DNA from: Streptosporangiaceae bacterium
Lineage (GTDB): Bacteria > Actinomycetota > Actinomycetes > Streptosporangiales > Streptosporangiaceae
Length of the DNA: 18,982 nucleotides
Assembly (NCBI GenBank): GCA_030039095.1
Contig: JASHQP010000556.1
Span: 1 to 18,982, forward strand
Reading direction: 5' to 3'
Shown: positions 1-6,416 of the stretch, piece by piece
Layout of the letters: the number at the start of each line of letters is the position of its first letter
How positions within the stretch are numbered: the first letter of the stretch is position 1
Made by a program: the position numbers and the translations under genes
Notes under the pieces: model-generated
What the model was told of the DNA's origin: nothing
What the model saw: the letters and a program-made list of their open reading frames with translations, nothing else
The model's database searches: none

Positions 1-55
1 CGAAGCCACAGGCCGGCCAGCGACCCTCCGATGATCTACGGAACTCGGCCTAACA

Positions 56-95
56 GCTCCCGGCTCCCGGCTCCCGGCTCCCGGCTCCCGGCTCC
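56..95. repeat. 7-bp tandem repeat (GCTCCCG)n
   Basis: Five full copies of GCTCCCG and a partial sixth (GCTCC) run head to tail without a mismatch. The array lies just beyond the 3' end of the leftward F420-oxidoreductase gene. It looks like a simple slippage-prone microsatellite. The rest of positions 1-135 shows no gene I can support. Confidence 0.9.
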
Positions 96-135
96 ATGGA
101 TGTACCAAAGGGCGCGATCTATGCGGCCCAACGGT

Positions 136-1002
136 TCATCCATGGGCTCGGGGATTCAGGCCGAGTGCCTCCGCCAGCCTGCGGTAGCCGTCGGCCAGGT
201 CGTCGTCGGAGGCGGTCAGCAGCTGAACGGCCACGTGGTCGGCGCCGGCGTCGAAATGCTCGCCGAGCTTGGCGGCGACCTCGCCGTCGGTGCCCCAGGC
301 GACCAGCGCGTCGATCAGCGCGTCGCTGCCGCCGTCGCGCAGGTCCGCCTCGCCCCAGCCCAGGCGGCGCAAGTTGCTGGTGTAGTTGACCAGGCCGAGG
401 TACGGGCGCTGCACCCGCGGGCGGCCGAGCGCGCGGGCGCGCTGCGGGTCGGTCTCCAGCACCGCCTTCTGCTCCGGGGCGAGCAGCGGCCCGGAGCCGA
501 GAATGGCCCGCGCCCGGCGGGTGTGCTCGGGCGGAACCAGGTACGGGATCGCGCCCGCGGTGCGCTCGCCGGCCAGGCGCAGCACCCGGGGACCCAGCGC
601 GGCCAGAACCAGGCTGTCGGCGGGGACACCGCTGCCGAGCAGCACGTCGACGTAGCCCGCCAGTGTGTCGTACGGGCTCGCGTACTCCTGCGTCGCCTCG
701 GGGTGCCCGGCGCCGACGCCGAGCAGGAACCGGCCGGGGTGGTTCGCCTCGATCCGGGCGAACGACGCGGCCACGGTGCGCGCGTCATCCTTCCACATGT
801 TCACGATGCTGGTGGCGAGCGTCAGGGTGGTGGTCGCCTCGACCAGCTCCTCGGCGTGCCGGAGATCACCGTCCGGCGATCCGCCGAGCCACAGCGTGCC
901 GTAGCCAAGCCGCTCGAGGTCGACAGCCAGCTGCGGCGTGGCCAGGGCCGAAGCCCGCCAGATGCCGAACCGCCCCAGATGATCACGCGCGCGCTGACTC
1001 AT
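136..1002 (-). CDS. LLM-class F420-dependent oxidoreductase
   Basis: This 288-aa protein belongs to the luciferase-like monooxygenase superfamily, whose actinobacterial members use coenzyme F420 for hydride transfer on a TIM barrel in the cytoplasm. The N-terminal part (RFGIWRAS, then LERLGYGTLWLGG), the strand ending LATSIVNMW near residue 68, and FLLGVGAGHPE near residue 93 fit the family, closest to the subgroup annotated as TIGR03620-like. Length is normal. The ATG at 1002 has GGGAG about 9 nt upstream. It overlaps the 3' end of the upstream PAP2 gene by 20 bp, so the two are probably co-transcribed and translationally coupled. The substrate cannot be deduced. Confidence 0.9.
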   Translation of the reverse strand: MSQRARDHLGRFGIWRASALATPQLAVDLERLGYGTLWLGGSPDGDLRHAEELVEATTTLTLATSIVNMWKDDARTVAASFARIEANHPGRFLLGVGAGHPEATQEYASPYDTLAGYVDVLLGSGVPADSLVLAALGPRVLRLAGERTAGAIPYLVPPEHTRRARAILGSGPLLAPEQKAVLETDPQRARALGRPRVQRPYLGLVNYTSNLRRLGWGEADLRDGGSDALIDALVAWGTDGEVAAKLGEHFDAGADHVAVQLLTASDDDLADGYRRLAEALGLNPRAHG

Positions 1003-1753
1003 CGGCCTGCTCCCTGTTCGTGTCCGTGCTCTCGGCCGCTCCCCCGCGAACCCTATCCGCCGGGCTGCCCGGGTCCCTGCTCAGGCCGGTGGCCCGCAGC
1101 GCGGCCATGACGATCAGTGCGGCCAGCGCCCAGCCGGCGGCCACGTCGGTGAACCAGTGGTAGTCACACCAGACCAGGGCGGCGCCGACCAGGAAGCACA
1201 CCACAGCCATGCCCGCCAGCGCGGCCTGTCTCGCCCGGCCCCGCAGATCGCGGGCGAGCAGCAGCACGGCAAGGCCCAGGCACACGCTGGATGTGGCGGT
1301 GTGACCGGACGGGAACACGCCCATGGCTCCGTGCGCGACCGGCGGCAGGCCAGGCCCCGCCCTGGCGATCAGGATCTTCGCCGGGACGACCGTGCCGAGC
1401 AGCAGCACCAGGCCGATCGCGGCGGCGAGCAGCGGGCGCACGCTGCGGTGCCGGATGGCCACGACGAGCGCGGCCAGGATGAGCACCGGAAAGGCGACCT
1501 GGTTGTTCCCGAGCTCGGTGAGCAGCACGGCCGGAGCGTGCCCGCCGTAGCCGACCCAGCGCCACCTGGCCGAGTGCGCCTGGGCCTCCACCGCGCTGCG
1601 GATCCACCGGTCCACGTCCAGCACCGGGCTGTGGGCAAGCACGCACGCCGTCAGGAACACCAGGATCGCCGCCAGCACGCCCGGCAGCAGCCACGGCGGG
1701 CGCCGTCGGCCGACGCGGGACGTGGCCGCTGGCGCCGCGTACGTCTCGTCCAT
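983..1753 (-). CDS. PAP2-family membrane phosphatase
   Basis: This 256-aa integral membrane protein has about six hydrophobic segments (about 22-41, 72-100, 108-125, 156-168, 178-194, 203-220). The PAP2 core motif PSGHT lies at 148-152, and the third motif is present as WCDYHWFTD with His199 and Asp203. PAP2 enzymes dephosphorylate lipid phosphates such as undecaprenyl or phosphatidyl phosphates. Motif 1 is degenerate (K126 ILIARAGP instead of Kx6RP) and the Arg expected six residues before His199 is Leu193, so activity may be altered. The open frame continues upstream antisense to ndk, but only the part from ATG 1753 looks like protein. There is no Shine-Dalgarno. A TAGCCT box (1762-1767) 8 nt before the ATG suggests a leaderless transcript. 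Confidence 0.85.
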   Translation of the reverse strand: MDETYAAPAATSRVGRRRPPWLLPGVLAAILVFLTACVLAHSPVLDVDRWIRSAVEAQAHSARWRWVGYGGHAPAVLLTELGNNQVAFPVLILAALVVAIRHRSVRPLLAAAIGLVLLLGTVVPAKILIARAGPGLPPVAHGAMGVFPSGHTATSSVCLGLAVLLLARDLRGRARQAALAGMAVVCFLVGAALVWCDYHWFTDVAAGWALAALIVMAALRATGLSRDPGSPADRVRGGAAESTDTNREQADESARA

Positions 1754-1821
1754 CTGCAAAGAGGCTACCGGCGGGCCGCCATGACCTTGAAGAACTCCGC
1801 TCGCAGCGCGCCGCGCCGTGG

Positions 1822-1874
1822 GCCCGGCGGCTGCCGGGCTACCCCCGGAGCTGACCGTTCCGGCCCGTCCGGGG
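1822..1874. promoter_or_regulatory. Two tandem GC-rich inverted repeats in the PAP2/ndk divergent spacer
   Basis: The 216-bp spacer 1754-1969 holds two perfect 7-bp inverted repeats. GCCCGGC (1822-1828) pairs with GCCGGGC (1833-1839) around a 4-nt loop. CCCCGGA (1843-1849) pairs with TCCGGGG (1868-1874) across 18 nt. They lie 95-148 bp before the ndk start. They could fold in an ndk leader or act as a barrier between divergent units. A weak TANNNT box (TAAGCT, 1918-1923) is the only ndk -10 candidate I see, with no good -35. Confidence 0.4.
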
Positions 1875-1969
1875 AGCCTCCTGGTCAGCCGGGTCGTATG
1901 GAGCTCGTTTTGGTCGCTAAGCTGTGCGGGCAAATTCGTGGCTTGGGGTTGGCTGGAGGGAACAGATCT

Positions 1970-2473
1970 ATGGGCGACGTCACGGGGATCGAGCGGACTT
2001 TGGTCCTGCTGAAGCCCGATGCGGTAACTCGTGGCCTCGTGGGACGCGTGCTGTCCCGGTTCGAGGAAGCACTTCTGAAGATCATCGCCTGCAAGATGGT
2101 GCAGATGGACGCCGACCTCAACCGGCAGCACTACTTCGACCTCGAGGACCGCTTCGGCCCGGAGGTGTACAACGCGGTGGCCTCGTTCATGCAGACGGGA
2201 CCGGTGTTCGCGCTGGTGCTCGAGGGGGTCGAGGCGGTCGCCAGCGTCCGCAAGCTCGTGGGTGCGACCTACCCCGACCAGGCGGAGCCGGGCACGATCC
2301 GCGGTGACTTCGCCCACCAGAGCAGGGCCTATGCCAACGCAAACGGCCTCCCGGTCGCCAACCTCGTGCACGCGTCGGCCAACGTGGCCGAGGCCAAGCG
2401 GGAGATCGACGTCTGGTTCGCCGAGGGTGAGCTGCACGAGTACAAGACGCTGGCAGATCGTTACATCTGGTAA
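1970..2473 (+). CDS. ndk: Nucleoside diphosphate kinase, divergent C-terminally extended form
   Basis: This 167-aa cytosolic enzyme moves the gamma-phosphate from ATP to other NDPs through a phosphohistidine. It starts with RTLVLLKPDAV (Lys15 in the usual KPD motif), has GPVFALVLEG (77-86), RKLVGAT (94-100) and PGTIRGDF (107-114), and carries the catalytic His134 in NLVHAS. Typical bacterial NDKs are about 136-140 aa and end soon after the catalytic-His segment. This one has an insert before NLVHAS (residues 115-130) and a tail FAEGELHEYKTLADRYIW. I associate that tail with a divergent NDK subgroup rather than with the standard actinobacterial enzyme. The start is ATG 1970 with GGAGGG at 1955-1960; the longer open frame upstream is antisense to PAP2. 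It may be a paralogue of a standard ndk elsewhere. Confidence 0.92.
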   Translation: MGDVTGIERTLVLLKPDAVTRGLVGRVLSRFEEALLKIIACKMVQMDADLNRQHYFDLEDRFGPEVYNAVASFMQTGPVFALVLEGVEAVASVRKLVGATYPDQAEPGTIRGDFAHQSRAYANANGLPVANLVHASANVAEAKREIDVWFAEGELHEYKTLADRYIW

Positions 2474-2488
2474 CGTCAAAGGTGAATT

Positions 2489-2516
2489 TTGCGGCTGGTG
2501 ATGGTCAAGGCCGCAA
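2489..2516 (+). terminator. Weak hairpin after ndk
   Basis: TTGCGGC (2489-2495) and GCCGCAA (2510-2516) form a perfect 7-bp stem with a 14-nt loop, beginning 16 bp after the ndk stop. No T-tract follows, so termination is uncertain. The rest of the ndk-ugd spacer (2474-2655) has a TANNNT box (TATGCT, 2537-2542) without a convincing -35. Confidence 0.3.
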
Positions 2517-2644
2517 CTTGCCGATCTAGTGACGTTTATGCTTTCCCGGGTATCCCAAGGGTGAGCTAGTACGTGTGACGCCGCTGATCGAGTGCGGCTG
2601 CTTCAGTGTCATCAGGTTTAGATAACCCGATTTGACCACAAAGC

Positions 2645-2650
2645 GAAGGG
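2645..2650 (+). promoter_or_regulatory. Ribosome binding site that decides the ugd start
   Basis: GAAGGG ends 5 nt before ATG 2656. The in-frame TTG at 2632 has no comparable site, so the protein most likely begins MPLRITVLG. Confidence 0.7.
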
Positions 2651-2655
2651 CGACC

Positions 2656-4014
2656 ATGCCACTGCGCATTACGGTCCTCGGCACCGGCTATCTTGGCGCG
2701 ACTCACGCCGCGTGCCTTGCTGAGCTCGGCTTCGACGTGCTCGGCCTGGACACGAACGAAGCTCAAGTCGGCGCCCTGGCCTCGGGCAGGCTGCCGTTCC
2801 ACGAGCCGGAGCTCCAGCAGCTGCTGGAGTCCGGCCTGCGCTCCGGCCGGCTGCGCTTCGGCACCAGCTACGCCGAGGCCGGCGCATTCGGGGACGTGCA
2901 CTTCGTCTGCGTCGGCACCCCGCAGCGCCCCGACTCCGACGCGGCCGACCTGTCCCACCTCATGGCCTGCATCGACGCGCTCGCGCCGCAGCTGGACCGG
3001 CCCTGCCTGGTGGTGGGGAAGTCCACCGTTCCGGTCGGCACCAGCGAGATCGTCGCCAGCCGGCTGGCCCAGGCGGCGCCCGCCGGGGCAGCCGCCGAGC
3101 TCGCCTGGAACCCGGAGTTCCTGCGGGAGGGGCACGCGGTCGCCGACACGCTGCGGCCGGACCGGATCGTGGTCGGGGTGGGCTCGGACCGGGCCGAGGC
3201 GCTGCTGCGCGAGGTCTACGCCGGGCCGCTGGCGGCCGGGGTGCCGTTCCTGGTGACCGACCTGCCCACCGCCGAGCTGGTGAAGACCTCAGCGAACGCC
3301 TTCCTCGCCATCAAGATCTCATTCATCAACGCGATCGCGGAGGTGTGCGAGGCCGCCGGGGCCGACGTGGTCCCGCTGGCCCAGGCTCTGGCGCTGGACG
3401 AGCGGATCGGCGGGCGTTTCCTTGTCCCCGGGCTCGGGTTCGGCGGCGGGTGCCTGCCAAAGGACATCCGCGCGTTCGGGGCGGCGACCAGGGACATCGG
3501 GGTCAGCTCGGTGAGCAACCTGCTTGGCGAGGTGGACGCGATCAACCTGCGGCGGCGGGCCCGCATGGTCGACCTGGCGCTCGAGATGGCCGGCGGGTCG
3601 CTGGAGGGCCGCGCGGTCGGCGTCCTCGGCTGCTCGTTCAAGCCGAACTCCGACGACATCAGGGACTCCCCCGCGCTCGACGTGGCCGGAACCGTGCACG
3701 GCCTGGGCGCCCGGGTGACCGTCTACGACCCGGCCGCCCTGGACCGGGCCCGGCAGGTCCACCCCGAGCTCGAGTACGCGGACTCGATGCTGGGCGCCGC
3801 CGCGGACGCGGACGTGCTGCTGCTGCTGACCGAGTGGCGTGAGTTCATCGAGGCGGACCCCGAGGTGGTCGGGAAGGCCGTGGCCCGGCGCAACATCGCC
3901 GACGGCCGCGGCGCCCTCGACGGCGACCGCTGGCGCGGCGCCGGCTGGCGCTACCGGGCTCTGGGCCGCCCCGACACGCAGTCGAGCGCCGACAGCATCT
4001 CGCTCAGCGGCTGA
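2656..4014 (+). CDS. UDP-glucose/GDP-mannose 6-dehydrogenase family protein
   Basis: This 452-aa NAD-dependent enzyme of the UDPGDH family oxidises a nucleotide-sugar C6 alcohol to the carboxylate in two steps, giving UDP-glucuronate or a related sugar for polysaccharides. The Rossmann motif GTGYLG lies near residues 9-14, VCVGTP near 91, the NPEFLREG segment near 155, and the catalytic Cys266 in GFGGGCLPKD. The C-terminal UDP-binding domain has the FKPNSDDIRDSPA block. Length is normal for the family. UDP-glucose is the commonest substrate, but GDP-mannose or UDP-N-acetyl sugars cannot be excluded. No glycosyltransferase or polysaccharide gene is next to it; it appears to be an independent unit between ndk and the DUF2786 gene. 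Confidence 0.93.
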   Translation: MPLRITVLGTGYLGATHAACLAELGFDVLGLDTNEAQVGALASGRLPFHEPELQQLLESGLRSGRLRFGTSYAEAGAFGDVHFVCVGTPQRPDSDAADLSHLMACIDALAPQLDRPCLVVGKSTVPVGTSEIVASRLAQAAPAGAAAELAWNPEFLREGHAVADTLRPDRIVVGVGSDRAEALLREVYAGPLAAGVPFLVTDLPTAELVKTSANAFLAIKISFINAIAEVCEAAGADVVPLAQALALDERIGGRFLVPGLGFGGGCLPKDIRAFGAATRDIGVSSVSNLLGEVDAINLRRRARMVDLALEMAGGSLEGRAVGVLGCSFKPNSDDIRDSPALDVAGTVHGLGARVTVYDPAALDRARQVHPELEYADSMLGAAADADVLLLLTEWREFIEADPEVVGKAVARRNIADGRGALDGDRWRGAGWRYRALGRPDTQSSADSISLSG

Positions 4015-4102
4015 CCCGCCCCGGCCGCGGCATGCGCATGGAGCGCTGGCCGCCCGCCCATCGCAACGTTAAAAAAACGGCGGCTCTGGCTACGGACAGC
4101 GG

Positions 4103-4132
4103 GGCGGGCTGCGGGCGCTGCCCGCTGCCGCC
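4103..4132 (+). terminator. GC-rich hairpin downstream of ugd
   Basis: GCGGGC (4111-4116) and GCCCGC (4120-4125) pair around a 3-nt loop. After a T-T mismatch the stem continues with GGC-GGC pairs and one bulged G, out to 4103 and 4132. It lies about 90 bp after the ugd stop. Without a T-tract it is only a plausible terminator, as is usual in high-GC actinobacteria. Confidence 0.35.
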
Positions 4133-4180
4133 TACAAGACGCCGAGACTGGCCGAAACCCGCTCATCGGCTCACCCGCAA

Positions 4181-4212
4181 GGTGAACGAATGCGGAATTC
4201 CTCATGTTCACC
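4181..4212. promoter_or_regulatory. Compound inverted repeat upstream of the DUF2786 gene
   Basis: GGTGAAC (4181-4187) and GTTCACC (4206-4212) are perfect inverted arms. Between them sits a second near-perfect palindrome, ATGCGGAATTCCTCAT (4190-4205), which breaks only at one C/T pair. As RNA the element would fold into one 12-bp stem with a 2-nt bulge and an AAUU loop. It ends 80 bp before ATG 4293, in a 278-bp spacer otherwise holding only the ugd hairpin and a short A-tract (4071-4077). It may be an operator or a leader structure. Confidence 0.45.
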
Positions 4213-4280
4213 CCCGATGTACCGCGTGTCGCCGCAGGTCGGACCCGCCTTTCATGGGATTCTGCGATCGGCCGTGCGAC

Positions 4281-4286
4281 GAAGGG
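4281..4286 (+). promoter_or_regulatory. Ribosome binding site that decides the DUF2786 start
   Basis: GAAGGG lies 6 nt before ATG 4293. The open frame extends back to 4032, but those 87 codons cross the hairpin region, contain many Cys/Arg/His residues and have no upstream ribosome site, so 4293 is preferred. Confidence 0.6.
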
Positions 4287-4292
4287 CTAAGC

Positions 4293-5831
4293 ATGGGCAT
4301 GCCGATGCGGCAGGGACGCCACGCGAAGCAGAAGCCGTGGAAGAGGGTCCGTCTTCGCGGGCCGGACCCCATCGCGCGGGACGAGCCTTGCCCGGCGGCC
4401 GCGGATTCGGGCGGACCTGCGCCGTCCGCTCCGCGTGCCCGGCCTGCACCATCTGCACCTTTTGCCGACCCGGCGCCATCGGTCAGGGAACCGCGGGCTA
4501 CCGCACCACCAGCCACGCCGGCACCACCGGCAGCGGCCGCACCACCGGCCGTACCCGCCACGCCGGCACCACCGGCAGCGGCCGCGCCGTCCCGGCTGTC
4601 CGGGCTTTCAGCCGCAGCCCACGCCGAGGAACTGGTGTCGGACGCGCTGCAGGCTCAGGTCGACGGCCGGGACGAAGAACTCGGCCGGTGTGCCGCACGG
4701 CTCGCGCAGACGCCCCCGGGTGCCATCCAGCGCGAATGGCAGGAGGCCGTCGAACGAGAGCTGCTCGGGAGCCTCACCCGTGCGGTGACCGCTGGCTGGC
4801 GGCAGGGCTGGCAGCCCGCCGAGGTAGTCCGGCAGGTCGGCAGGCAGTTCGGTGCCAGGCAAGCCCGGATGGCAACGGACGCCGCGACGATGGAGATGCG
4901 CAATTACAACAGCGCGGCCGTGGACGAGCGCTGGCGGTCCCAGATGGCCGCGCTCGGCGCCACCGCCTGGTGGAATTCGGACGACGGCTACCTGGAGCAG
5001 TGGCGCAACCGCGAGCAGGCCGACATCGAAGCGACGGTGACCTGCGCGCTCGAGGTGCTCTACGCGTTCTCCACGTTGCCCAGGCTCGGCCGGGTCTGCC
5101 CGCTGCCGGGCACCGCACGGCAGGGCGTCGCCGCGTCAGCGCAGGCCCAGGCACGCCAGGCGGGCCAGCGGGCGCTCGGCCGGGCCAGGGCGCTGTTGAC
5201 CAAGGCCGAGGCCACGGAGTTCCCCGGTGAGGCGGAGGCGCTGAGTGCCCGGGCCCAGGAACTGCTCGCCGCGCGCAGCATCAACGACGCGATGTTCGCG
5301 GCCCGTCCCGACTCCGGCCGGGTGACGGCCGAGGGCCGGAGGCTCATCATCGACGGCCCCTACGAGCTGGCCAAGACGGACCTGCTCGACGCGGTGGCCA
5401 CGGCGAACCGCTGCCGGGCGGTCTGGCACCGGCACCTGGGCCTGAGCACGGTGCTCGGCTTCCGCGGCGACCTCGACGCCGTGGAACTGATCTTCGGCTC
5501 GCTGCTCGAGCAGGCCAGCGCCGCGATGGCGCAGGAGGGCGCCCGCCGCGACGACGGCGGGCCGTCTCGCATCCGCTCGTTCCGGCAGGCGTTCCTGGGT
5601 GCCTACGCCCAGCGCATCGGCGAGCGGCTGGCCGGGGCTGCCGGGGCTGCGGAACGGCAGGCGGTCGCGGCCGCGCCGGATTCGGGCGTACTTCCGGTGC
5701 TGGACGCCAGGCACCGTGCTGTCGATGAGGCCGTCGGCAAGATGTTCCCGGACCTGGCCCGGCACAGCGCTGGCGCCGGCCGTGATCGCCAGGGCTGGCT
5801 CCCCGGCCTGGCTGCCGCGCACGTCGCCTGA
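4293..5831 (+). CDS. DUF2786 domain-containing protein with Pro/Ala linker
   Basis: This 512-aa protein has no predicted signal peptide or membrane segment. A basic N-terminus (about 1-30, with KQKPWKRVRLRG) leads into a low-complexity Pro/Ala linker (about 45-105). A helical region around 105-255 contains two motifs with many Trp residues (GWRQGWQPAE and WRSQMAALG). The DUF2786 core lies at about residues 294-340 (ARALLTKAEATEFPGEAEAL, then RAQELL), the hallmark of this family of unknown function. The C-terminal part (HRHLGLSTVLGFRGDLDAVE through FLGAYAQRIGERL) matches what follows DUF2786 in other actinobacterial members as I remember them. Function is unknown; I do not propose one. It is likely monocistronic or read together with the stress-protein gene 73 bp downstream. 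Confidence 0.8.
   Translation: MGMPMRQGRHAKQKPWKRVRLRGPDPIARDEPCPAAADSGGPAPSAPRARPAPSAPFADPAPSVREPRATAPPATPAPPAAAAPPAVPATPAPPAAAAPSRLSGLSAAAHAEELVSDALQAQVDGRDEELGRCAARLAQTPPGAIQREWQEAVERELLGSLTRAVTAGWRQGWQPAEVVRQVGRQFGARQARMATDAATMEMRNYNSAAVDERWRSQMAALGATAWWNSDDGYLEQWRNREQADIEATVTCALEVLYAFSTLPRLGRVCPLPGTARQGVAASAQAQARQAGQRALGRARALLTKAEATEFPGEAEALSARAQELLAARSINDAMFAARPDSGRVTAEGRRLIIDGPYELAKTDLLDAVATANRCRAVWHRHLGLSTVLGFRGDLDAVELIFGSLLEQASAAMAQEGARRDDGGPSRIRSFRQAFLGAYAQRIGERLAGAAGAAERQAVAAAPDSGVLPVLDARHRAVDEAVGKMFPDLARHSAGAGRDRQGWLPGLAAAHVA
4513..4585 (+). repeat. 45-bp period direct repeat encoding the Pro/Ala linker
   Basis: A 28-bp sequence at 4513-4540 recurs exactly at 4558-4585. The 45-bp period equals 15 codons, so the linker unit PATPAPPAAAAP is duplicated in frame. 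It is probably a recent in-frame tandem duplication that can expand or contract. Confidence 0.85.
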
Positions 5832-5892
5832 CGGCGCAAACTGGCCGTACGCGTCACCTGACCACGCCACCTGTCGGCTGACCGCGCCAGCT
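5828..5892. repeat. Three imperfect 15-bp repeats before the USP gene
   Basis: CTGACGGCGCAAACT (5828-5842), CTGACCACGCCACCT (5858-5872) and CTGACCGCGCCAGCT (5878-5892) share the pattern CTGACCnCGCCAnCT. The second and third agree at 13 of 15 positions. The first overlaps the DUF2786 stop codon and the last abuts the putative -10 of the stress-protein gene. Start-to-start spacings are 30 and 20 bp. They may be activator sites or chance similarity. Confidence 0.4.
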
Positions 5893-5897
5893 AGCAT
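5892..5897 (+). promoter_or_regulatory. -10 box of a likely leaderless USP promoter
   Basis: TAGCAT fits the actinobacterial TANNNT -10 consensus. Its 3' edge is 7 nt before ATG 5905, which would place the transcription start at the initiation codon. No Shine-Dalgarno precedes this ATG or the in-frame ATG at 5896. No convincing -35 is visible. Confidence 0.45.
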
Positions 5898-5904
5898 GAT
5901 CGCT

Positions 5905-6363
5905 ATGACCTCCGACACCCCTCCTGCCGCGTTCTTGCACCTTGTCGTGGGATATGACGGCTCGCCACCCGCCAGCCGCGCACTCGACACCGCGGTCAGC
6001 CTGCTGCAGGGCCGCACCGGCCGCATCGAAGCCGTGTATGTGGCTCACCTGTCCAGCATGGTCAGCCTCTCCCCCGGCGCCATCGCCGAGATGGAACTGG
6101 ACTTCGACGACATCGCCAAGGACCTGCGTGCCTCCGCAGCCAAGCAGTTGGACGAGCAGGCACCTGGCTGGGAATTCCAGCACCGGCAGGGCCTCATCGC
6201 CGATGAGCTCATCGCGGCGGCCACGGACATCCACGACGCCGACCCCAGCAAGAACGTGGTGATCGTGGTGGGCAGCTCGTCGCACGCCGCCCACCGGATG
6301 ATCGGCTCGGTCGCGGTCAGCCTGGCCCGTCACGCGCCAGTGCCCGTGGTCATCGTGCCGTAG
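5905..6363 (+). CDS. Universal stress protein (UspA family)
   Basis: This 152-aa protein is a single UspA domain, a cytosolic alpha/beta fold that often binds ATP and acts in stress or hypoxia survival. It opens with LVVGYDGSPPA (Asp18 is the usual nucleotide contact) and ends with RMIGSVAVSLARHAPVPVVIV. The ATP-binding motif Gx2Gx9G(S/T) is degenerate: the segment is VVGSSSHAAHRMIGS (122-135), which lacks the second Gly and is two residues short, so ATP binding is doubtful. ATG 5905 is chosen because a -10-like box sits just before it, as expected of a leaderless message; ATG 5896 would add three residues. The next gene starts 53 bp downstream with its own ribosome site. Confidence 0.88.
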   Translation: MTSDTPPAAFLHLVVGYDGSPPASRALDTAVSLLQGRTGRIEAVYVAHLSSMVSLSPGAIAEMELDFDDIAKDLRASAAKQLDEQAPGWEFQHRQGLIADELIAAATDIHDADPSKNVVIVVGSSSHAAHRMIGSVAVSLARHAPVPVVIVP

Positions 6364-6416
6364 CAGGCAAAGAGCGTCACAGAGCACGTCCGGAACACCT
6401 GCGGGAGGATGGCGCC

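Noticed and set aside
56..95. GCTCCCG tandem array as a possible CRISPR or structured repeat
   Set aside because: A 7-bp unit with no spacers is a simple microsatellite.
1754..2479. N-terminal extension of the PAP2 frame antisense to ndk
   Set aside because: No membrane or domain signal in it, and it opposes a well-supported ndk gene; protein character begins at ATG 1753.
4068..4078. A-tract (seven A) after AACGTT as a terminator tail or operator relative
   Set aside because: No stem adjoins it in the right orientation, and it shares only about nine bases with the TetR motif.
4032..4292. 87-codon upstream extension of the DUF2786 frame
   Set aside because: It crosses the ugd hairpin and the dyad at 4181-4212, has no ribosome site, and a good one precedes ATG 4293.
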